64,000 nt of DNA from NCBI RefSeq assembly GCF_014207565.1, contig NZ_JACHGJ010000002.1:982680-1046679 (forward strand), written 5' to 3'. This document shows positions 59,793 to 64,000 of the stretch, piece after piece; positions within the stretch are counted from its first letter, which is position 1; each line of letters begins with the position of its first letter. The position numbers were made by a program, and so were the translations under genes. The notes beneath the pieces are model-generated. The model ran no database searches. It was not told where the DNA came from and saw only the letters and a list, made by a program, of their open reading frames with translations. Source of the stretch: Spirochaeta isovalerica (GTDB lineage Bacteria > Spirochaetota > Spirochaetia > DSM-2461).

Positions 59793-60152
59793 TTAGTCAA
59801 AAAAATGCAAAAGAGGATCATCCTCTTCCTCATCCTCCGGTAATGGCTTGGTCGATATCATGATCACATCACCTTCAATCTTCAGTCCATATTTTTTTAG
59901 TTTGGAAGCATTCTGATTCAGACATTCTCCCGTTAACAGATCAAATTGCCATCCATGGCGGGGACAGGTCGCTACATTGCCAGAAATATGGCCTCTTGTA
60001 ATATCTGCCCCCTGATGCTTACAACCGACTTCAATGGCATAAAATTCTGAATTGAGGTCTTTAATGATTCCAATTTTTTTTCCCAGGATGGTAACGCTTT
60101 TAATTCTGCTGTTCTTAAAGTCATTAATATTAGCTGCTTTTATATAATCCAA
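59793..60152 (-). CDS. Rieske-type [2Fe-2S] protein
   Basis: A 119-residue soluble Rieske ferredoxin. The cluster ligands are C44-x-H46 (GCKHQGADIT) and C63-x2-H66 (CPRHGWQFDLLTG), the form found in dioxygenase-type ferredoxins and NirD-like proteins. The C-terminus is an unusual acidic run (EDEEEDDPLLHFFD). It is a single gene, with TTG start (60152) and AGGA nine bases upstream. It is AT-richer than most of the window. The electron-transfer partner is not nearby. Confidence 0.85.
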   Translation of the reverse strand: MDYIKAANINDFKNSRIKSVTILGKKIGIIKDLNSEFYAIEVGCKHQGADITRGHISGNVATCPRHGWQFDLLTGECLNQNASKLKKYGLKIEGDVIMISTKPLPEDEEEDDPLLHFFD

Positions 60153-60416
60153 TTTTGTATATCCTACCTTGCATTTTAAATAGTCTATTAGATATGAGGA
60201 TTCTGAATCGAGCCCATTGAAGAGCTATTTTAAAAAACCCGAATATCTGGAATGATCATTGAATGATCCGGCAATATATAAAGTCTAGCACGAAGTTCCG
60301 GGTTTGGCGAAGACCGAGAGAAGCGGGCATATCTTGTCTTATATAAGAAGGTTCTGACTTTCTCCAGTTAATCTCCCAAAATACAAGGATATGTTTTGGG
60401 GCAGTGCAGATAGGAA
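60153..60416. other. AT-rich intergenic region, no gene seen
   Basis: No frame with coding character. It presumably holds the Rieske promoter. Nothing further could be assigned. Confidence 0.5.
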
Positions 60417-60545
60417 CTATTTTATTGGAATACAGATGTTACATCTGTTTTTCCCATCTGGATCGTTTGCTGGATTATCTATTAAAAACTCTTTCTGATT
60501 AATGCCAAATTCTTCCTTAATCCTGCTTTTTTGTAATTTCCTGAA
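60417..60545 (-). pseudogene. Possible remnant of a GyrI-like effector-binding domain
   Basis: A short open stretch without a start codon ends at TAG 60417-60419 and translates to EEFGINQKEFLIDNPANDPDGK then NRCNICIPIK. The DNPxxxPxxxxRxxICIPI pattern matches the strand signature of GyrI/AraC-effector-type domains (DxPxxTPxEKxRYDxCIPV). Only about 40 residues survive, in AT-rich DNA, so it looks like the tail of a decayed gene. A 17-bp palindrome (ACAGATGT-T-ACATCTGT) at 60432-60448 lies inside it. Confidence 0.35.
60432..60448. repeat. 17-bp perfect palindrome in the AT-rich gap
   Basis: ACAGATGT and ACATCTGT around a single T. It lies inside the possible GyrI-like remnant. It could be a protein-binding site or chance; there is no neighbouring promoter it obviously controls. 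Confidence 0.4.
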
Positions 60546-60608
60546 ATCATTTGGTCTTTTATTATATTTTGCTTTTGACAGAATCCCTTCCCCTGAATCA
60601 CACTTTTT

Positions 60609-61664
60609 TTATGGCAAAACAGACTTAGCAGGTCCCGATGATTCTCTGACCGTCAGCTCGACCGGCAGAACCGTCCCCGCTTTGTTCTTCATTTCTTTCC
60701 CTTCAATAAGATTTACGGTTTTTTCTGCAATATATCGCCCCATAACACCGCTGTCCTGCCGGACGCTGGTCAATCGGGGAACGTAATAAGCCGTCAGGGG
60801 AATATCATCATAGCCTACGATGGAAAGATCTCCGGGAACAGGGACGCCCAAGTCGGCGGCAGCCCGCAAGCCCCCCATAGCCATTGCATCGGAATAATAA
60901 AAAATTCCTGTCGGGGGATGGGGACCCTTCAAAAGCGCAACAGTCTGTTTATAAGCGCTCTCCATGCTGTAATTCCCGTTCTGCCACTGTATGGATCGGG
61001 GATCGATACCGCCGTCGGAAGCGGCTTTCTCCGCACCGGTCCGCCGGTTGACCACACTGTGAGTGGGATAGGAGAATCCGTAGACCACTGCCAGATCTTT
61101 ATGCCCCAGAGAGACCAGGTGCTCGATAGCTTTATACCCTCCCGCGTAATCATCGGACATTATGGGAAAGGTATTCTGTCCCGGCAGGTCCCGTTGAAAG
61201 AGGATGATGGGAATCTGTACCTTGCTGAAAAAGTCGGCCAGGACATCATCGCGGTTGATGGGATTGATGATGATGGCATCCACATCTCTGGCGATCAGTT
61301 TCTCCAGGTAGGAGATCTCCTTTTCCGCAAAAAAGTCGAAGCAATCGTCTCCGCAGTGGTCTTCCTCCATAAAGCTGTAGGAGAAATAAAGGGAGTAACC
61401 GGCGGCCTCCAGTTCGTTCTGAGCACTTCGCATCACCTCGCCGAAGAACATATCGTAGATATTGGCATCGATGACCCCTATCGTCTTCGTCTTCCCCTCC
61501 CGGAGGCAGCGGGCCGTCATATTGGGGACATATCCGATCTCTTTTATCACCTCTTCTATCTTGCGGACAGTCTCCTCTTTGACCGGCCTGGTTTTGTTAA
61601 TGGCGTGGCTCACTGTGGTATAGGAGACGCCCGCCAGCCTGGCCACATCTTTGATGCTTGGCAT
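60609..61664 (-). CDS. LacI-family transcriptional repressor
   Basis: A 351-residue regulator. The N-terminal helix-turn-helix and hinge are classical (SIKDVARLAGVSYTTVSHAINKT, then VPNMTARCLREGKTKTIGV), followed by a periplasmic-binding-protein-like effector domain (DAIIINPINRDDV, SIVGYDDIPLTAYYVPRLTSVRQD). The ATG at 61664 is chosen over 61682: GAGGAG lies ten bases upstream and the MATE stop is one base before it. It is co-transcribed with the MATE gene, whose promoter carries a LacI-type palindrome, so it probably represses its own operon. The effector, perhaps a sugar, is unknown. Confidence 0.93.
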   Translation of the reverse strand: MPSIKDVARLAGVSYTTVSHAINKTRPVKEETVRKIEEVIKEIGYVPNMTARCLREGKTKTIGVIDANIYDMFFGEVMRSAQNELEAAGYSLYFSYSFMEEDHCGDDCFDFFAEKEISYLEKLIARDVDAIIINPINRDDVLADFFSKVQIPIILFQRDLPGQNTFPIMSDDYAGGYKAIEHLVSLGHKDLAVVYGFSYPTHSVVNRRTGAEKAASDGGIDPRSIQWQNGNYSMESAYKQTVALLKGPHPPTGIFYYSDAMAMGGLRAAADLGVPVPGDLSIVGYDDIPLTAYYVPRLTSVRQDSGVMGRYIAEKTVNLIEGKEMKNKAGTVLPVELTVRESSGPAKSVLP

Positions 61665-61665
61665 A

Positions 61666-63015
61666 TCAGGCCGTCTCCTCAAGCTGTACCGCCTTCGGTG
61701 TAAGATCAGGACCCCGTCGGAATCTGAAGTAGTTGATGACGCCCCGGATGGTCTCGTCGGAGAGAATGGTCAGGAAGACTCCGGGCAATCCGAGATCGAA
61801 GACAAAGACCGCCAGAGATCCCATTGAGAGTATGTATACAGTACCCAGGATCTGAGTTTTGAGCATCCACTTCGTATCGCCGAATCCTCTGATGGCGGAA
61901 CCCATGATCAGATTGACCGAACGGGGGAAGAAGTTCACCGCCGCCACTAAAAGAAGAATTACCGAAGACTCGATAATGGCGGTATCGGAGGTAAAGATTC
62001 CCAGAATGAAGCGGGGAAACAGGAAGAACAAAACAAGAAACAAAGCGGCTATTCCCCAGGAATTCAGCTGTCCGATCAACCCCACTCTTTTGGCTCCCTC
62101 CACATCGCCGGCTCCGGTATTGCGGCCCGCCAGCGCCGTAACTCCCTGGGCGATGGAAATGATGATCAGAGCTGGAATGATATCTACAGTGAATATGATT
62201 GTATATATACCTGTAGCCAGCGGACTGATGGCGTTGAGGATACGTATAAGTCCCAGATTCCCCAGGTTCCAGAGGAGCTCCTCACCAGCGGTGGGAATCC
62301 CCTTGGCAGAAACCTCTTTGTAGAGTCTGAAAGGACTGCTGAGTATTTTTTTGATCGAGATGCGGAAAGGCAGTTTACGGCTTCCCAGGATGAGGATGAA
62401 AAGCAGTACAGTCCCCGTCAGTTCGGCTATGGAGGTAGCCAGAGCCGCCCCCTCTATACCCATTTCGGGAAATCCGAAACGGCCGAAAATCAGAATCCAG
62501 TCCAGAAGTATATTGAGGCCTGAACGGAGAGCTCCTGAAATGAGAATGGGCCTGGTGTACCCGGCCGACTGGAGAATGCTGGCTCCGGCAGAGTTTATCC
62601 CCATTATAAGGAAGATAGGGATGAGATAACGTACATAACGCAGGGCATAGGAGAGAATATCCCCTTCGACGCCCATGAGCATAAAGATGCCTCGGGCGGC
62701 AAAAAGCCAGAAGAAAAAAAGCAGAAGGGCGACCGCGCTATTGTATTTCAAGATGGCATGGGCGATAAGGGAGGCTCTCGGCTTATCATCGGCTCCCAAG
62801 GCCTGACTCATGAGAATCGTTCCCCCCGTTGAGAGAGCAAAGAGAATGGAAATAGTGGTCCAGAGAGGAGCCGAGACATTCCCAAGCGCACTCATATATC
62901 CCACATCGATCTGCCCGAGAAAAGCCCGGTCTATGATCATCTGCACCTGGGAGATGAGCATATTGAGAAGCAGAGGAAAGGCGATGGCCCAGAGTTTCTT
63001 ATTTATTCCCTTCAT
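61666..63015 (-). CDS. MATE-family efflux transporter
   Basis: A 449-residue twelve-helix Na+ or H+ antiporter of the MATE superfamily. The N- and C-lobe repeats are visible (AIAFPLLLNMLISQVQMIIDRAFLGQ, later STGGTILMSQALGADD; second half IISIAQGVTALAGRNTGAGDVEGAK). Start: ATG at 63015, with AGGAG six bases upstream; the open frame to 63120 crosses the operator and promoter. Regulation by a LacI repressor suggests export linked to a carbon source rather than drug sensing. Confidence 0.92.
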   Translation of the reverse strand: MKGINKKLWAIAFPLLLNMLISQVQMIIDRAFLGQIDVGYMSALGNVSAPLWTTISILFALSTGGTILMSQALGADDKPRASLIAHAILKYNSAVALLLFFFWLFAARGIFMLMGVEGDILSYALRYVRYLIPIFLIMGINSAGASILQSAGYTRPILISGALRSGLNILLDWILIFGRFGFPEMGIEGAALATSIAELTGTVLLFILILGSRKLPFRISIKKILSSPFRLYKEVSAKGIPTAGEELLWNLGNLGLIRILNAISPLATGIYTIIFTVDIIPALIIISIAQGVTALAGRNTGAGDVEGAKRVGLIGQLNSWGIAALFLVLFFLFPRFILGIFTSDTAIIESSVILLLVAAVNFFPRSVNLIMGSAIRGFGDTKWMLKTQILGTVYILSMGSLAVFVFDLGLPGVFLTILSDETIRGVINYFRFRRGPDLTPKAVQLEETA

Positions 63016-63033
63016 ATTGATCTCCTGTAAATC

Positions 63034-63064
63034 AAGCCAAACGTTTGCCGCAAACGTTTGGCTT
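63034..63064. promoter_or_regulatory. 31-bp palindromic LacI-type operator
   Basis: AAGCCAAACGTTTGC, a central C, then the exact reverse complement GCAAACGTTTGGCTT. Each arm contains CAAACGTTTG, itself a 10-bp palindrome with the central CpG typical of LacI-family sites, so there are two overlapping-helix-face operators 13 bp apart. It covers about +1 to +27 of the MATE-LacI transcript. Confidence 0.85.
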
Positions 63065-63066
63065 AT

Positions 63067-63095
63067 AAAATAATTCATCCATACTTCATGGTCAA
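63067..63095 (-). promoter_or_regulatory. Promoter of the MATE-LacI operon
   Basis: On the minus strand TTGACC (63090-63095), 17 bases and TATTTT (63067-63072). Transcription should begin at about 63060, inside the palindromic operator, giving a 45-base leader that carries the Shine-Dalgarno site. Confidence 0.65.
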
Positions 63096-63298
63096 GAGAA
63101 TTTTCAGGACTCTGTATCACTGCTTTAATCTTGATTCTTTTGATATTATTGAAACTGTATTTTTTACTTTTGGGTCGGGAAACGAAGTTTCAGACCAGAC
63201 AACAAAGTCTTGGCATAGCTGCTATTAAGATTTCTTATTGTTATAGGAAGTAATCGTCATTTGTTAATGAAAATGTAAATAACGGACCAATCATTAAG
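63096..63298. other. AT-rich intergenic region, no gene seen
   Basis: About 200 bases between the MATE-LacI promoter and the GNAT gene. Apart from a short GAAAC-GAA-GTTTC inverted repeat near 63179-63191, nothing was recognised. Confidence 0.4.
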
Positions 63299-63931
63299 TC
63301 ACTCTTCACTCTTGTTCCAACAGTACTCATAACTTTTTTGTCTATTTTTGTATGTAAATGAATCATAGAAATTATGAGTAATTTCATTTAATGAAGAGAT
63401 ATAAGCCTTTGTAAAACCTTTTTCCTTTAGCTTTTGCAGACATTTAATCATGGCAATTCGGGCAAGACCTTTTTGCCTATAATCAGAATGAGTACAAACT
63501 GTTTCAATTTCAGCTATTTCATTTAATGAATCTGCCCATCCTGTGCAGGTAGAAACAGCTTTACCGGTTTTTGAATAAACAGTAATATCAAGATCGGCAT
63601 GATAGTTGGGAGAAGTCCTAAGTTTTTCATACAGTTTTTCAGAATAAAAATCTTTACCAAATGCGTTCTTTATAAGTTCGACATGCTTTGTCGGGTTAAG
63701 ATTCATGTCGGCACTCTCAATATAATAATCTTCAGGTATTTCTGCAATTAACCTGAAATTCTCCAAGTCATAATATCGAGTAAGGGCATAGGATTCGGTT
63801 TTAACAATTCCATATTGACCATAAATTTCATGTTCTTTAATTTTAAATGCAGAAAGTTCTGTCCAAAGTTCTTTTTTGTCTTTTGCCCAGAAATCAAATA
63901 GAAATGTTGAGATACCGGTGAAGATTGCCAC
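63299..63931 (-). CDS. GNAT-family N-acetyltransferase, 5' part probably frameshifted
   Basis: A 210-residue reading frame. The C-terminal GNAT domain is clear (AEIETVCTHSDYRQKGLARIAMIKCLQKLKEKGF is the acetyl-CoA-binding strand-helix; the end resembles two-domain GNATs of about 330 residues). The N-terminal domain is short. The neighbouring frame is open to the window edge at 64000 and reads RLHEAYEAATFIRNG, which looks like the lost N-terminus. A single missing G near 63931 (AATGGGTGG) would join them. The gene is distinctly AT-rich compared with the rest, suggesting recent acquisition. The acceptor substrate is unknown. Confidence 0.6.
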   Translation of the reverse strand: MAIFTGISTFLFDFWAKDKKELWTELSAFKIKEHEIYGQYGIVKTESYALTRYYDLENFRLIAEIPEDYYIESADMNLNPTKHVELIKNAFGKDFYSEKLYEKLRTSPNYHADLDITVYSKTGKAVSTCTGWADSLNEIAEIETVCTHSDYRQKGLARIAMIKCLQKLKEKGFTKAYISSLNEITHNFYDSFTYKNRQKSYEYCWNKSEE

Positions 63932-64000
63932 CCATTCCGGATGAAAGTTGCCGCCTCATAGGCTTCATGCAACCTGTTAATTTTTCTTACCTCAAGTGGC

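Noticed and set aside
59651..59833. 60-codon minus-strand frame with a hydrophobic start, possibly a secreted peptide
   Set aside because: It overlaps the end of the Rieske gene and the rsmD start region, has no supporting start signals of its own, and resembles a shadow frame.
60501..61703. Long frames antisense to the LacI gene (also antisense to alaS, hisS, helicase and Rnf genes)
   Set aside because: They have no ribosome-binding sites, no recognisable domains, and lie opposite genes with clear family matches.
63034..63064. 31-bp palindrome as a transcription terminator
   Set aside because: It lies upstream of the MATE start at the promoter, has no U-run, and contains LacI-type CpG-centred half sites.
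1..64000. tRNA, rRNA, CRISPR array, insertion sequence, prophage or origin of replication
   Set aside because: No cloverleaf-like GTTCRA arm pairs, no regularly spaced repeats, no transposase or phage genes and no dnaA-box clusters were seen by eye; a covariance-model scan was not possible here.

Overview
The window looks like chromosome of a free-living, fermentative spirochaete (family Spirochaetaceae or a close relative). The evidence is an alanyl-tRNA synthetase of only about 595 residues that lacks the C-terminal C-Ala domain, an isolated FliG paralogue like the spirochaetal FliG1, several TPR and periplasmic proteins, two chemoreceptors, and a full Rnf complex of the kind used for anaerobic energy conservation. 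No rRNA, tRNA, CRISPR array, insertion sequence or prophage was recognised. Genes are densely packed, and several convergent pairs overlap at their stop codons. The base composition is fairly even except for AT-rich stretches at about 59.8-60.6 kb and 63.1-64.0 kb.

Layout. 0-3 kb: end of a chemoreceptor, TtcA-type tRNA thiolase, DUF4395 membrane protein. 3-15 kb: a citrate module with citCDEFG (citrate lyase and its maturation) and tctCBA (tripartite tricarboxylate transporter), facing a two-component system whose sensor carries a predicted 14-blade propeller ectodomain. 15-21 kb: PLP C-S lyase, an ECF sigma cassette ending in a miniature MotA-like protein, a tandem-Cache chemoreceptor, a YcaQ-like protein and a CoA-binding protein. 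21-24 kb: hydrolase-MFS-TetR operon with a clear operator. 24-35 kb: DEAH helicase, SDR, RND/MMPL exporter, HisS, PcnB, two decayed genes and an outer-membrane barrel. 35-38.4 kb: a three-gene operon of pseudouridine synthase, P-loop/Asp23 fusion and a zincin-like protein without its metal motif. 38.5-45 kb: an unknown membrane protein translationally coupled to rnfCDGEAB. 45-54.7 kb: a GH57 protein that appears catalytically dead, an NlpC/P60-MORN fusion, spirochaetal proteins of unknown role, FliG1, AlaS and TPR proteins. 54.8-59.7 kb: hisZ-hisG-hisB, LysM amidase, RsmD. 59.8-64 kb: Rieske protein, a LacI-MATE operon with a 31-bp palindromic operator, and an AT-rich GNAT gene at the edge.

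How the genes fit together. Citrate would be imported by TctABC and cleaved by CitDEF to acetate and oxaloacetate. Rnf would couple ferredoxin oxidation to NAD+ reduction and ion export. The adjacent propeller sensor and NarL-type regulator are the obvious candidates to control the citrate module.

The most unusual signal is at the DNA level. About a dozen operon-leading genes have a recognisable -10 box only 6-10 bases before the start codon and no Shine-Dalgarno sequence, while genes inside operons have good ones. This predicts extensive leaderless transcription. At 50.15 kb two such promoters overlap head-to-head inside a 37-bp gap.
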